Assembly (NCBI RefSeq): GCF_001581925.1
Contig: NZ_LQZA01000001.1
Span: 558,001 to 622,000 of the forward strand
Length of the DNA stretch: 64,000 bases
Direction of reading: 5' to 3'
From: Ferrovum sp. PN-J185
GTDB taxonomy: Bacteria > Pseudomonadota > Gammaproteobacteria > Burkholderiales > Ferrovaceae
Below are positions 20,060 to 28,092 of the stretch, one piece after another. The position numbers and the translations under genes were made by a program. The notes beneath the pieces were generated by a model, which worked only from the letters and a program-made list of their open reading frames with translations, was not told the DNA's origin and ran no database searches. Positions within the stretch are counted from its first letter, which is position 1; each line of letters starts with the position of its first letter.

Positions 20060-23000
20060 ATGAAGCTTAAATTCAAAGTACAGGGCTATCAGACGCAGGC
20101 AGTGCAATCTGTTGTAGATTGCTTTGCAGGGCAATCTAATGGAAGCGGTGTTCAGTATCGTGTCGATCCGGGGCAAGCTCCTGCTGGTACAGAGCAGGCA
20201 AGGCTCTTTGAGATGGGCTTTAAGAATGCTGAACTGTCTATTCCCCAAAGCAAAGTCTTAGAAAACATTACGCAGGTTCAGCGTAGTCAGAACCTTGCAA
20301 TTTCTCCAAATCTTGCGACTACCAAGGTCTGTCCCATCAATTTGGACATTGAAATGGAGACGGGTACTGGCAAGACCTATTGCTACATCAAGACAATTTT
20401 TGAGCTGAACAAGCTCTACGGATGGAGCAAGTTCATCATCGTCGTGCCGAGCATTGCGATTCGGGAGGGTGTGTACAAGTCTCTTCAAATTACAGCAGAC
20501 CATTTCCTAGAAAGCTACGGCAAGAAGGCACGTTTCTTTATCTACAACTCTAAGCAGCTTCACAACCTTGAGAGCTATTCGTCTGATGCAGGGATTAACG
20601 TAATGGTCATCAACGTTCAAGCCTTCAATGCAACAGGCAAGGATGCTCGTAGGATTTACGAAGAGCTAGATGAATTTCAGTCACGCAGACCGATTGATGT
20701 GATCAAAGGCAATAGGCCGATCATGATATTGGATGAGCCGCAGAAGATGGAGGGTGCTAAGACTCTAGATTCTTTGAAAGAATTTAATCCCTTGATGCTG
20801 CTTCGCTACTCTGCGACACACAAAACAACGCATAACAAGATTCATCGTCTTGATGCACTGGATGCGTACAACCAAAAACTAGTTAAGAAAATTGCGGTAC
20901 GTGGCATTTCAGTAAAAGGTTTGTCGGGAACAAACAGCTATCTTTACCTTGAAAGCATTCAGGTAAGTGCAAGCAAGCCGCCCGAAGCTCGCATTGAATT
21001 TGAAGTAAAGCAGAACAACGGCATTAAGCGTGTCGTTCGAAAGCTGACTAAGGGGCAAAACCTTTTCGATGAATCAAATGAGTTAGACCAATACCGTGAC
21101 GGCTATGTAATTTCAGACATTAACGCGAACACTGACACTGTGAGCTTTACGAACGGCGTTGAGCTACTGGCAGGCGAAGCTGTAGGTGATGTGAGTGAGT
21201 CATCTTTACGTCGTATTCAGATCCGTGAAGCAATCAAAGCTCACTTCGAGAAAGAGCAGGTGCTCTTCCATCAAGGCATTAAGGTTTTGAGCTTGTTCTT
21301 TATCGACGAGGTTGTGAAGTACCGTGACTACAGCCAAGACGATGAGAAGGGCGACTACGCCCGCATTTTTGAAGAAGAGTACAACCTTGCGTTGAACGAG
21401 GTTCTAACGCTTGAGGACACTGCATACAACGCATACCTTAAGGGCATTCATACAGATCAAACACACAGCGGCTACTTTTCGATTGATAAAAAGACTAAGC
21501 GGCTTGTTGATCCTGAGACAAGCAAGAAATCGACTGAGGCAGACGACGTTGATGCGTATGACTTGATTCTTAAGGACAAAGAGCGTCTTCTGTCGTTTGC
21601 TGAGCCTGTGCGTTTTATCTTCTCTCATTCTGCTTTGCGTGAAGGTTGGGACAATCCCAACGTCTTTGTAATCTGCACCTTGAAGCACAGCGACAACACA
21701 ATTTCACGTCGTCAAGAAGTTGGTCGAGGGCTGCGTTTGTCTGTAAACCAGCATGGTGATCGCATGGACAATCCTGCAACCGTTCACCAAGTGAACGTGC
21801 TGACAGTGGTTGCTAGCGAGAGCTACAAAGACTTTGTAACTGCTTTACAGCGTGACATTAGCGATTCTCTGTCTGAGCGGCCTCGCGTTGCTAGTGAGTC
21901 ATATTTCGCAGGCAAGGTGCTTAAGCTTGAAAGTGGTGACGTTGAGGTAACACCTCAGATCGCCAAGCAAATCTACAAGTACCTTCTGAAAAATGACTAC
22001 ACAGACGATGCAGATCGTGTTGCTGAGAAGTACCACGAAGACAAGCGTAATGGCACTGTTGCAGCTTTGCCTGATGAACTAAAGCCGTATGCCGAGCAAG
22101 TTTTTGCATTGATCGACAGCGTATTCAATGAGGCTCAAATTCCTTTACCTGAAAACGACAGGGGAGCTAAAACGAACCCTTTAAATTCAAACTTTGAGAA
22201 GAAGGAATTTAAAGAGCTTTGGAACAGGATCAATCGTAAAGCTGCTTACAGCGTTCACTTTGACAGTGCCGAGCTTGTTTCCAAGAGTGTTGCTACTCTT
22301 GATACTGAGCTTCGAGTTGCACCATTGCAGTACACCGTACATCGTGGCGAACAGGAAGCTGTGGCTACCTATGAAGATGTGAAACGTGGGGATGCATTTA
22401 AGCTGACTGAGACTGAAACGGCTACAGAGCGTGTGTCAGTGCATTCGTCGGTCAAGTATGACTTGGTTGGGAAAATTGCAGAAGCGACACAGCTTACGCG
22501 ATCTACCATTGCCAATATTCTTAAGGGCGTTTCTGTGGCTGTCTTTGCACAGTTCAAGACGAATCCCGAACACTTTATTGCTGAAGCTAGTCGTCTGATA
22601 AATGAACAAAAGGCAACATGCATCATTGAGCATCTGACCTACGATCCGATTGCTGAAACGCATGACATTGATATTTTCACTAGCTCTCAGAGCAAGCAGG
22701 ACTTTTCAAAAGCAGGGGCACAGCTCAAGCGACATATTTATGACTACGTTGTTACAGATTCTGACGTTGAGCGTCGCTTTGTGACCGAACTGGATACAAG
22801 TGATGAAGTTGTTGTCTATGCCAAGCTGCCTAGGGGATTTTTCATTCCTACACCTGTAGGCTCGTACAACCCCGATTGGGCTATTTCGTTCAAGCAAGGC
22901 AGCGTCAAGCACATTTACTTTGTCGCCGAGACTAAAGGCTCAATGTCGACCATGCAGCTAAGCGAGATTGAAAAATCTAAGATCAACTGTGCCCGTAAGT

Positions 23001-23092
23001 TTTTTGAGGAAATAAACAAGACGGTTGACGCTTCCAAGGTCAAATATGACGTGGTTGATAGCTACGGCAAGCTGATGGAGATTGTTGGCTAA
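20060..23092 (+). CDS. res: Type III restriction enzyme, Res subunit
   Basis: A 1010-residue SF2 translocase-nuclease that pairs with Mod. Walker A lies in [16 protein letters not shown] (GTGKT about 102-106), Walker B-like DEPQKMEG near residue 225, then [12 protein letters not shown]. The C-lobe signature [20 protein letters not shown] precedes [14 protein letters not shown]-(D/E)xK nuclease site is visible at the C-terminus: YNPDWAI near residue 937 and VAETKG near 956. It has full family length with no frameshift. Its 3' end overlaps the convergent unknown gene by 4 bp. Confidence 0.94.
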   Translation: MKLKFKVQGYQTQAVQSVVDCFAGQSNGSGVQYRVDPGQAPAGTEQARLFEMGFKNAELSIPQSKVLENITQVQRSQNLAISPNLATTKVCPINLDIEMETGTGKTYCYIKTIFELNKLYGWSKFIIVVPSIAIREGVYKSLQITADHFLESYGKKARFFIYNSKQLHNLESYSSDAGINVMVINVQAFNATGKDARRIYEELDEFQSRRPIDVIKGNRPIMILDEPQKMEGAKTLDSLKEFNPLMLLRYSATHKTTHNKIHRLDALDAYNQKLVKKIAVRGISVKGLSGTNSYLYLESIQVSASKPPEARIEFEVKQNNGIKRVVRKLTKGQNLFDESNELDQYRDGYVISDINANTDTVSFTNGVELLAGEAVGDVSESSLRRIQIREAIKAHFEKEQVLFHQGIKVLSLFFIDEVVKYRDYSQDDEKGDYARIFEEEYNLALNEVLTLEDTAYNAYLKGIHTDQTHSGYFSIDKKTKRLVDPETSKKSTEADDVDAYDLILKDKERLLSFAEPVRFIFSHSALREGWDNPNVFVICTLKHSDNTISRRQEVGRGLRLSVNQHGDRMDNPATVHQVNVLTVVASESYKDFVTALQRDISDSLSERPRVASESYFAGKVLKLESGDVEVTPQIAKQIYKYLLKNDYTDDADRVAEKYHEDKRNGTVAALPDELKPYAEQVFALIDSVFNEAQIPLPENDRGAKTNPLNSNFEKKEFKELWNRINRKAAYSVHFDSAELVSKSVATLDTELRVAPLQYTVHRGEQEAVATYEDVKRGDAFKLTETETATERVSVHSSVKYDLVGKIAEATQLTRSTIANILKGVSVAVFAQFKTNPEHFIAEASRLINEQKATCIIEHLTYDPIAETHDIDIFTSSQSKQDFSKAGAQLKRHIYDYVVTDSDVERRFVTELDTSDEVVVYAKLPRGFFIPTPVGSYNPDWAISFKQGSVKHIYFVAETKGSMSTMQLSEIEKSKINCARKFFEEINKTVDASKVKYDVVDSYGKLMEIVG

Positions 23093-23805
23093 TCATCATC
23101 TTGCTCGTTCATTACTTCGAGAAGCTTGGCTAATTTTGTGCTGGATGAAACGTCTTTTTCGGGCGTTTCATACAGCAACTCATTCAACGCTGCTTCTACG
23201 GATTGAAGCTTTACATCTTGCTTGCTTTGAAATGAAAGCACGGACGATTTAGTTGACTGACCGAAGTGACTCCGTGACACGATGACACGAGGCACGCTAT
23301 CAAAATCAAGTCCTAGGTCGCTTTTATGACCAAAACTAATTGGACGATCAAACCAAGCTTTTAGGCTAGGGTCAATCTGAATTATTTCTTCAAGATGCTC
23401 TAAAACACGCTCAAAGTGGCCATCCGTTTGGTTGACTAGCTTTTTTGCTGTGCTGTGTTTGCCGTGCCTGCTAAATGCATCTGCTTTGTTGTACGAGAAG
23501 ATAGCAACACGAAGCAATTTTTCATATTTTTTGATTGGCTCGGGCTTTTCCTTCGATTCTTGACGTAAAGACCTTTGAGCGTCCCAGTTGTAGAGCATGT
23601 CTTGATATTGAGTGGCTGTCAGCCAAGTTTTCAACTGCCTGTTTTGAACATTTTTTCCCGACTTTAGGGAAGCGATCATTGTTTTGAGCTTTTCGGCTGT
23701 TTTGCTTTCAGCAAGTGACAGCTTACGAAGCTTTCGTTGATTGTTGGCTTTAGCTATGGCTTTTCTAATATCGTTGAGCGTCTTTGGCTTGTTTTTGGCG
23801 TTCAT
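23089..23805 (-). CDS. Unknown protein convergent with res
   Basis: A 238-residue product I do not recognise. The first 70 residues are very basic and helix-prone ([24 protein letters not shown]), and the middle has [24 protein letters not shown]. The C-terminus is acidic ([11 protein letters not shown]). There is no signal peptide or membrane segment. It converges on res with a 4-bp overlap and has its own palindrome-rich upstream region (23833-23877), so it is separately regulated. It could be an accessory or regulatory component of the adjacent restriction cluster, or unrelated cargo. Confidence 0.72.
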   Translation of the reverse strand: MNAKNKPKTLNDIRKAIAKANNQRKLRKLSLAESKTAEKLKTMIASLKSGKNVQNRQLKTWLTATQYQDMLYNWDAQRSLRQESKEKPEPIKKYEKLLRVAIFSYNKADAFSRHGKHSTAKKLVNQTDGHFERVLEHLEEIIQIDPSLKAWFDRPISFGHKSDLGLDFDSVPRVIVSRSHFGQSTKSSVLSFQSKQDVKLQSVEAALNELLYETPEKDVSSSTKLAKLLEVMNEQDDD

Positions 23806-23832
23806 TGCGATCTTTCATTAGGCGTAAAAAAA

Positions 23833-23877
23833 TCGTGCATTTTTTAAATTATGCACGAACTTTATACGCTTAAGCGT
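23833..23877. promoter_or_regulatory. Two palindromes upstream of the unknown gene
   Basis: TCGTGCAT (23833-23840) pairs with ATGCACGA (23851-23858), and ACGCTTAAGCGT (23866-23877) is a perfect 12-bp palindrome. Both sit 28-72 bp upstream of the minus-strand gene start, where operators would be. No T-run follows on the minus strand. Confidence 0.45.
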
Positions 23878-24586
23878 GTCATCGTTCACTTGTTCGTTGT
23901 GTCATCGTGTCACGGTACTTTAATGATCGCACTTCGTGCAATCAACGTTCTGTATTTCTCACACTCACATTCGTTCGCATCGAAATACATTCCGTCTTTT
24001 TTCTTCTTTCACTAGGAAGCACAAGCCAAGCCCTGCTAAAGGGCTTGACTCATGTTCAAACCTTTCACCGAGGTCTTTCGAACAACTGATAACACACAAC
24101 CTTGATTACAAGGAAGGCAGGTATTGCTATCTCCTATTACGTGCCGTCTTACACAGCCAATCTGCGGTCTATATCAGGAACCGTTGCAGACGGCTTGTGG
24201 GTTTATTTCATTGGCGTTCCCACTCACTTTCAGCCTAAATTTATAAGCCTATATTCATGCATTGCTGCATTACCAACCATTCCAACATCGCAAACGAGAC
24301 TGCTACAGAGGAGCGTCGTTTAAGGCAGCCAGCCATCAGCTGGGTAGTGCGATGAGGCGAACAGCAAGAAGTTCGTTTGCTTACCGTCACACATCAGAAC
24401 GGATTACGCAGCACTATGACAATCGGCGTGCCAACCTTAGCCTTGCTTGTATTTTTATTTAGTCTCGCTGATATGAATACGCTTTATTTCTGAATCTGAT
24501 CTATTCAAAGCCTATCTTTTCGGTTGTCCATGCTGGCGATCAGAAAATAAAGTTGTGTTGCCCTGTAAATAACGAAAGGAAAAACA
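23878..24586. other. 700-bp stretch without a recognised gene
   Basis: Between the unknown minus-strand gene and the DUF6641 gene I see only short overlapping frames with no family resemblance and poor start contexts. One clear hairpin is present: CAAGCCCT (24027-24034) with AGGGCTTG (24040-24047). A second, weaker one pairs GCCGTCT with AGACGGC around 24143-24201. The last 30 bp before 24587 carry an AACGAAAGGA ribosome binding site. The region could encode a small RNA, but there is no direct evidence. Confidence 0.4.
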
Positions 24587-25024
24587 ATGGCAACGCTTGC
24601 ATCACTCAAACTCGTAGCAGCTAAAAAACCTACAAATCAACCGCCTGTTGTACATCGTCGCAACAAACTCAGCAGCAAGCTGTTCGAGCAAATCCAGCTC
24701 GCTACAGCACAAAGCGAAGGCGGTACATACGCTCCGACACGCACTAAGACTGTCACGAACGCCGACGGTGAACGTGTTGTTGTGACTCAGCTAAAACGCA
24801 TCAAGCCTTGGTGGTTTGTTGGTGAAAACGGCAAGGTCTGCATTGCCATTCGATACGGAGCAAAAGTCATCGAATTGAGTAAAGGCAAAACGGCTATCGA
24901 AGTGACTAGTCCGGCAGGCTTAATCGAAGCACTTGAAACGGTCAACGCTGCTGTTCTAGCAGGAGAGCTAGACGCTCAGATTGAAGCTGTGTCGGGACAA
25001 ATCCGTAACTTGTTTGTTAAGTGA
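24587..25024 (+). CDS. DUF6641 family protein
   Basis: A 145-residue protein. The opening TLASLKLVAAKKPTNQPPVVHRR and the middle segment KRIKPWWFVGENGKVCIAIR match, from memory, the DUF6641 family found on islands and plasmids of betaproteobacteria. No catalytic motif is visible. It is preceded by a good AAAGGA site. It heads a three-gene group with a 51-residue protein and a DUF6876 protein. The function is unknown. Confidence 0.7.
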   Translation: MATLASLKLVAAKKPTNQPPVVHRRNKLSSKLFEQIQLATAQSEGGTYAPTRTKTVTNADGERVVVTQLKRIKPWWFVGENGKVCIAIRYGAKVIELSKGKTAIEVTSPAGLIEALETVNAAVLAGELDAQIEAVSGQIRNLFVK

Positions 25025-25095
25025 ATTGCTGTACGAGCTGGCAATCTCAAAACTGTCAGCTCGTCATATCCATAAATAAACAAGGAGGACTTGCT

Positions 25096-25251
25096 ATGCG
25101 AGCTATGGAATTTACGAACACTGCACAACAGAATGTGACAGCTATGAAGCAACAAGCTAAGGCGGCACAAAAACGTGCAAAAGAAGCGGCTTTGCGACTC
25201 AAGCTTAGAAACGATCAACAGCGTCTAGCTCAAGTGATGGCACAACCATGA
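25096..25251 (+). CDS. Small helical protein between DUF6641 and DUF6876
   Basis: A 51-residue Ala/Lys/Gln-rich protein from ATG 25096, with an AAGGAGG site 6-12 bases upstream that decides the start. The sequence (AMKQQAKAAQKRAKEAALRLKL) predicts one long amphipathic, basic helix. Its stop overlaps the DUF6876 start by 4 bp (ATGA), so the two are translationally coupled. No family is recognised. Confidence 0.65.
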   Translation: MRAMEFTNTAQQNVTAMKQQAKAAQKRAKEAALRLKLRNDQQRLAQVMAQP

Positions 25252-25619
25252 CAAATAAAGCATCGCTTGAAATTGAATCGGCACTGCGTCAGTTCACTGG
25301 TACGGAGCACTATTACAGAACGAACGGCAATCTTGTCGTCACAGACGGCGTGAAGTTCCTTGCCGATGAAGCTAAATGCTATTGGCTGCTTGATCTTTAT
25401 GCTTCGCACTTAATTGGCGTTCACGGCGAGCAGGAAAGCTTCACCGTACTGAAGCTGACTCGTGTGGGTGCAGGTGCAAAAGTCGTTATCGAAGATGGCA
25501 ACGGCAATCAGTTGGCACAGCAGCATATTGAGTACACAGACTTTCCGCTTGCAAGCGTTACGCTTTACGGCGTTTGGGATGGAAGCATGTGGATTGTGAT
25601 GCTGACTAGCGAATACTAG
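25248..25619 (+). CDS. DUF6876 family protein
   Basis: A 123-residue protein whose pattern ALRQFTGTEHYYR, TDGVKFLADEAKCYWLLD and DGNGNQLAQQHIEYTDFPLASVTLY, ending LTSEY, matches my memory of DUF6876, common on plasmids and integrative elements. The function is unknown. It is the last gene before the right end of the island; the following 300 bp (25620-25921) are non-coding and hold arm-type repeats and attR. Confidence 0.7.
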   Translation: MTNKASLEIESALRQFTGTEHYYRTNGNLVVTDGVKFLADEAKCYWLLDLYASHLIGVHGEQESFTVLKLTRVGAGAKVVIEDGNGNQLAQQHIEYTDFPLASVTLYGVWDGSMWIVMLTSEY

Positions 25620-25846
25620 AGACTGCCGAAACTCCACCAAACGAATCAAAATCGCATGGTTTTGGTTGGTTGTGGATGATCGCATGTCATCCTTGCACAC
25701 GTTGATGAGAGATAGCTTAAATGGTTAGAGTAGGGCTATAGTGCGTCACTAAGTTTTGTGCTCCTGCACACCGTGTAACCCCTCAAAGTGTAAAATGTTG
25801 ATTCTGTAAGCGTTTTTATTTTTTCTAAGGACGCATTAACCAAGGT

Positions 25847-25868
25847 AACTTGCACAAAAGTTACACAG
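25847..25868 (+). repeat. Arm-type integrase repeats, right end
   Basis: AACTTGCAC (25847-25855) and AAGTTACAC (25858-25866) repeat the left-end 9-mers with the same 11-bp period. The 11-mer AAGTTACACAG is identical to 11509-11519 and lies at nearly the same distance from its core repeat as on the left (about 54 bp). Confidence 0.6.
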
Positions 25869-25921
25869 CACTATTAACGGAGTCGTAAGTGATTGAAAAT
25901 AAACATGAAATTACTTACGTT

Positions 25922-25937
25922 ACTATTGAGTGGGAGT
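25922..25937 (+). repeat. attR core of the guaA island
   Basis: Second copy of ACTATTGAGTGGGAGT. Read in the guaA frame it encodes TIEWE followed by TGA at 25937-25939, which is probably the pre-insertion end of guaA. Confidence 0.9.
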
Positions 25938-25978
25938 GAAGTCGTTTTTTAACGTATTGATGTTGTTGAATATATCTA

Positions 25979-26019
25979 ATGCCATTGATGATTGCGCTTG
26001 CGTCATCAATGGCATTTTT
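25979..26019 (+). terminator. Displaced guaA terminator
   Basis: Perfect 13-bp inverted repeat ATGCCATTGATGA (25979-25991) / TCATCAATGGCAT (26003-26015), followed by TTTT. It lies 40 bp after the ancestral guaA stop, so it was separated from guaA by the island. Confidence 0.85.
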
Positions 26020-26176
26020 CATGGTGGTAGCAAAGCAATCGGCAGTATGCGGGGGGATACCACTAATCGGACTGGACGGCCCTCATGGTATCGCGAGGTA
26101 CGGTGGCAATCCTTGAAAGACAGGATGGCTGCTTGACAAGATACGGGAATCCAGTATAAAATTATACATGTGAACA

Positions 26177-26464
26177 GTGATCGAAACCCCGACATTTCAG
26201 AAGCAGGCCGAGAAGCTGTGGTCAGAGGACGAGCGGCTGGTCTTCATCGACTGGATTGCAGCGAACCCGCTGGCCGGGGATGTGATCCCAGGTGCGGATG
26301 GCGCACGCAAGGTTCGCTGGAGCCGTGCAGGATCTGGCAAGTCAAGCGGTGCGCGGGTGATCTACTTTAATCTGACTGAGCAGGAAGTGGTGTTGCTGGT
26401 AGCGGTGTATGCCAAAGCTGAACGCGCCAACATGCTTCCCGCCGAAATCAAAAAGGTGGTGTGA
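26177..26464 (+). CDS. RelE/HigB-like toxin
   Basis: A 95-residue type II toxin of the RelE/HigB2-like family, probably a ribosome-dependent mRNA nuclease. GTG 26177 is the start that gives VIETPTFQKQAEKLWSEDER. The fold pattern is visible in FIDWIAANPLAGDVIPGADG, RKVRWSRAGSGKSSGARVIYF and LVAVYAKAERANM. It is followed 1 bp later by its antitoxin. The region is noticeably GC-rich compared with the flanking chromosome, suggesting acquisition. A truncated relative lies at 27802. Confidence 0.85.
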   Translation: MIETPTFQKQAEKLWSEDERLVFIDWIAANPLAGDVIPGADGARKVRWSRAGSGKSSGARVIYFNLTEQEVVLLVAVYAKAERANMLPAEIKKVV

Positions 26465-26465
26465 A

Positions 26466-26789
26466 ATGGGTATCAAGAAAATCGACGTAGAGAAGGTGGC
26501 GACGGCTATCGAGGCCGATGCCGGTGAGGCATTTCTTGATTTGCGGCAAGCACTTGCAGAGGCGAAGGCAGGACTTGGGCGTGTCACAACTCCGGAGCAG
26601 ATCATCGTGCGTCAAGCGCGGGAGAAGACCGGGTTGACGCAATCCGCGTTCGCCGAGCGCATTGAGACCCCCGTGGCAACGTTGCGTGACTGGGAGCAAG
26701 GTCGGTTCTCCCCTCCGGGAGGGGTGCTGTGCCTGCTTCGGCTGATCATCAAGCATCCCGAGTTGTCTCAAGAGTTGAGCACCGCATGA
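26466..26789 (+). CDS. HTH (XRE) antitoxin
   Basis: A 107-residue antitoxin from ATG 26466 (GIKKIDVEKVATAIEADAG), chosen because it directly follows the toxin stop. A C-terminal XRE helix-turn-helix is visible: AREKTGLTQSAFAERIETPVATLRDWEQG. It should neutralise the upstream toxin and repress the pair. It has the same GC-rich composition as the toxin. The toxin-first order is typical of higBA-type modules. Confidence 0.85.
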   Translation: MGIKKIDVEKVATAIEADAGEAFLDLRQALAEAKAGLGRVTTPEQIIVRQAREKTGLTQSAFAERIETPVATLRDWEQGRFSPPGGVLCLLRLIIKHPELSQELSTA

Positions 26790-26865
26790 AATTTTCTGAA
26801 CGTGATACTTTTCATGGCATCGAATGCGGACCAAAACTATCTATGTTGATGTATTCAAAATCAAA

Positions 26866-27153
26866 TTAAGTGTGAATGCTGATCTTTAAGCCCAAAGCAT
26901 TAATAACTTTAGTGATAGTTTCAAAACGAGGTTGTGAGCCTGGACTTAATGCTTTGTAGAGACTTTCACGGCCTAAGCCAGAGTCTTTAGCAACTACAGC
27001 CATACCTTTAGCTTTAGCAATATGGCCTAGTGAGCGAATAAGCTCATCATTGTCACCATCTTCCAATACTTGGGACAAATATTCTGCAATGGCCTCTTCG
27101 CTATCTAGATGGCGAGTGATATCAAATGCTTTTAGTTTTTGTGTTTTTTTGAT
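26866..27153 (-). CDS. Addiction-module antidote (HigA-like) without ATG
   Basis: Reading the frame upstream of a TTG at 27078 gives the normal family N-terminus (KKTQKLKAFDITRHLDSEEA), so the gene originally began near 27153. The codon at that position is ATC, preceded by ATT; no ATG, GTG or TTG is present there, although GGAG lies just upstream. The rest (LIRSLGHIAKAKGMAVVAKD, GLGRESLYKALSPG) is an intact helix-turn-helix antidote of about 95 residues. Initiation from ATT/ATC would be weak; from TTG 27078 the product loses 25 residues. It is adjacent to a broken toxin gene. Confidence 0.65.
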   Translation of the reverse strand: MKKTQKLKAFDITRHLDSEEAIAEYLSQVLEDGDNDELIRSLGHIAKAKGMAVVAKDSGLGRESLYKALSPGSQPRFETITKVINALGLKISIHT

Positions 27154-27155
27154 AA

Positions 27156-27449
27156 TTAAAACTCCTTAGCCAATTCAATAGCCTTTTTAATATCTGATTG
27201 CTGTGTACTTTTGGTTCCACCTGCCAACAAGATCACCATGACCCGCTCTCTCATTATGTAGTACACCCGATAACCAGCACCCACATCAATACGCATCTCT
27301 GACACACCATCACCTACAGACTTCACATCACCCAAATTGCCATTTTCTGCGCGCTCAATACGCCTAGCGATTGCTACTTTGGCGCGGATATCTTAAACGG
27401 CATCGTGCCATGCTTCAAATGACTCGGTTTGTTGGATGATGTAAGGCAT
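27156..27449 (-). pseudogene. Gp49-like RelE/HigB toxin with in-frame stop
   Basis: From ATG 27449 the frame reads MPYIIQQTESFEAWHDAV, then TAA at 27395-27393 (codon 19). It continues without further stops as DIRAKVAIARRIERAENGNL, SVGDGVSEMRIDVGAGYRVYY and LLAGGTKSTQQSDIKKA, to TAA at 27158-27156. The post-stop sequence is a well-preserved phage Gp49-like addiction toxin, so a single base change appears to have killed it recently. Its stop overlaps the antitoxin start region, the normal toxin-antitoxin layout. Confidence 0.85.
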
Positions 27450-27581
27450 ATGATCATTGTATCCATTTAGATACAAATGTCAATTGACCCCAAATAGCCT
27501 TTAGAGAACAAGTAATCTGTCCGGGGTTGTAGCAAATGATCTATCCTGTTTTAATTTTATCTCTCAAGGAAGGGATAAGCA

Positions 27582-27925
27582 GGTATCTTTCAGGGTAGTT
27601 GTTACGTGTATTTATAGGCGATCTAATTAGTCAATGCGACGCAGGCTTCGACCTAACCCTGCGCCTATCATTGACGTACTTACCCGGGATTAGTTTCCTA
27701 GCCAATTGATTTTGCGGCTGTTAACTCATCAGTTTTGTCTACTCGTTGCGGTAGGATTTGATAAACTACGGGAAACACGTTTAATCATGATTCATAGCAC
27801 CGTAATCGAGTCTCCAACATTCCAGAAGCATACCGTGAAGTTGTGGTCAGATTACGATCGACTGGCCTTCATCGATTGGATCGATGCGAATCCGCTGGTC
27901 GGGGCGGTATCTTTCAGGATAGTTG
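27582..27925 (+). repeat. 20-bp near-identical direct repeats flanking a toxin fragment
   Basis: GGTATCTTTCAGGGTAGTTG at 27582-27601 recurs at 27906-27925 with one mismatch (G to A at position 14). The 304 bp between them hold a hairpin and the truncated toxin copy. The second repeat begins exactly where the toxin similarity ends, so the repeat marks a junction. Confidence 0.7.
27630..27675. other. Interrupted hairpin
   Basis: GTCAATG (27630-27636) pairs with CATTGAC (27669-27675), and inside it CGCAGG pairs with CCTGCG. The arms are asymmetric, with 3- and 5-base unpaired segments. It resembles the folded ends of some mobile elements, but no element is recognised. Confidence 0.4.
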
Positions 27926-27957
27926 AATATAATTACTTTTCATATACTAAGTCATGA
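27802..27957 (+). pseudogene. Truncated RelE/HigB-like toxin copy
   Basis: The segment VIESPTFQKHTVKLWSDYDR, then LAFIDWIDANPLVG, is clearly related to the intact toxin at 26177 (VIETPTFQKQAEKLWSEDER). Similarity stops after about 35 residues at the second 20-bp repeat, and the frame then runs into unrelated sequence ending at 27957. There is no antitoxin next to it. Confidence 0.75.
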
Positions 27958-28092
27958 GAAGCGATATTGATAATTTCTAGTAATCAACTCATCAAAACCA
28001 ATTAGTGTCGTTGTATTCGATTTCCCATAGAAGATAGTTTTCGTGATATCTTTTACTATTTAATAGTTCATATTCATTAAGCGGATAGTGTT

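Larger units (their letters stand above)
11454..25937. mobile_element. Genomic island integrated at the 3' end of guaA
   Basis: The 16-bp direct repeat ACTATTGAGTGGGAGT occurs at 11454-11469 and 25922-25937, spacing 14,468 bp. The left copy is codons 517-521 of guaA; the right copy is followed by an alternative in-frame TGA and then by a strong terminator. Immediately inside the left copy is an outward tyrosine integrase gene, and short arm-type repeats sit about 55 bp inside each core. Cargo is restriction/helicase genes, two DUF genes and a second recombinase. guaA is a known integration hotspot. No conjugation or replication gene was recognised. Confidence 0.9.

Noticed and set aside
24102-24462. 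Overlapping 66-100 residue frames in the island gap
   Set aside because: Three frames overlap one another, none with a ribosome binding site or recognisable sequence; reported as a gap instead.
26170-26370. Alternative frame over the toxin gene
   Set aside because: The GTG-started frame at 26177 has clear RelE/HigB similarity; this one does not.
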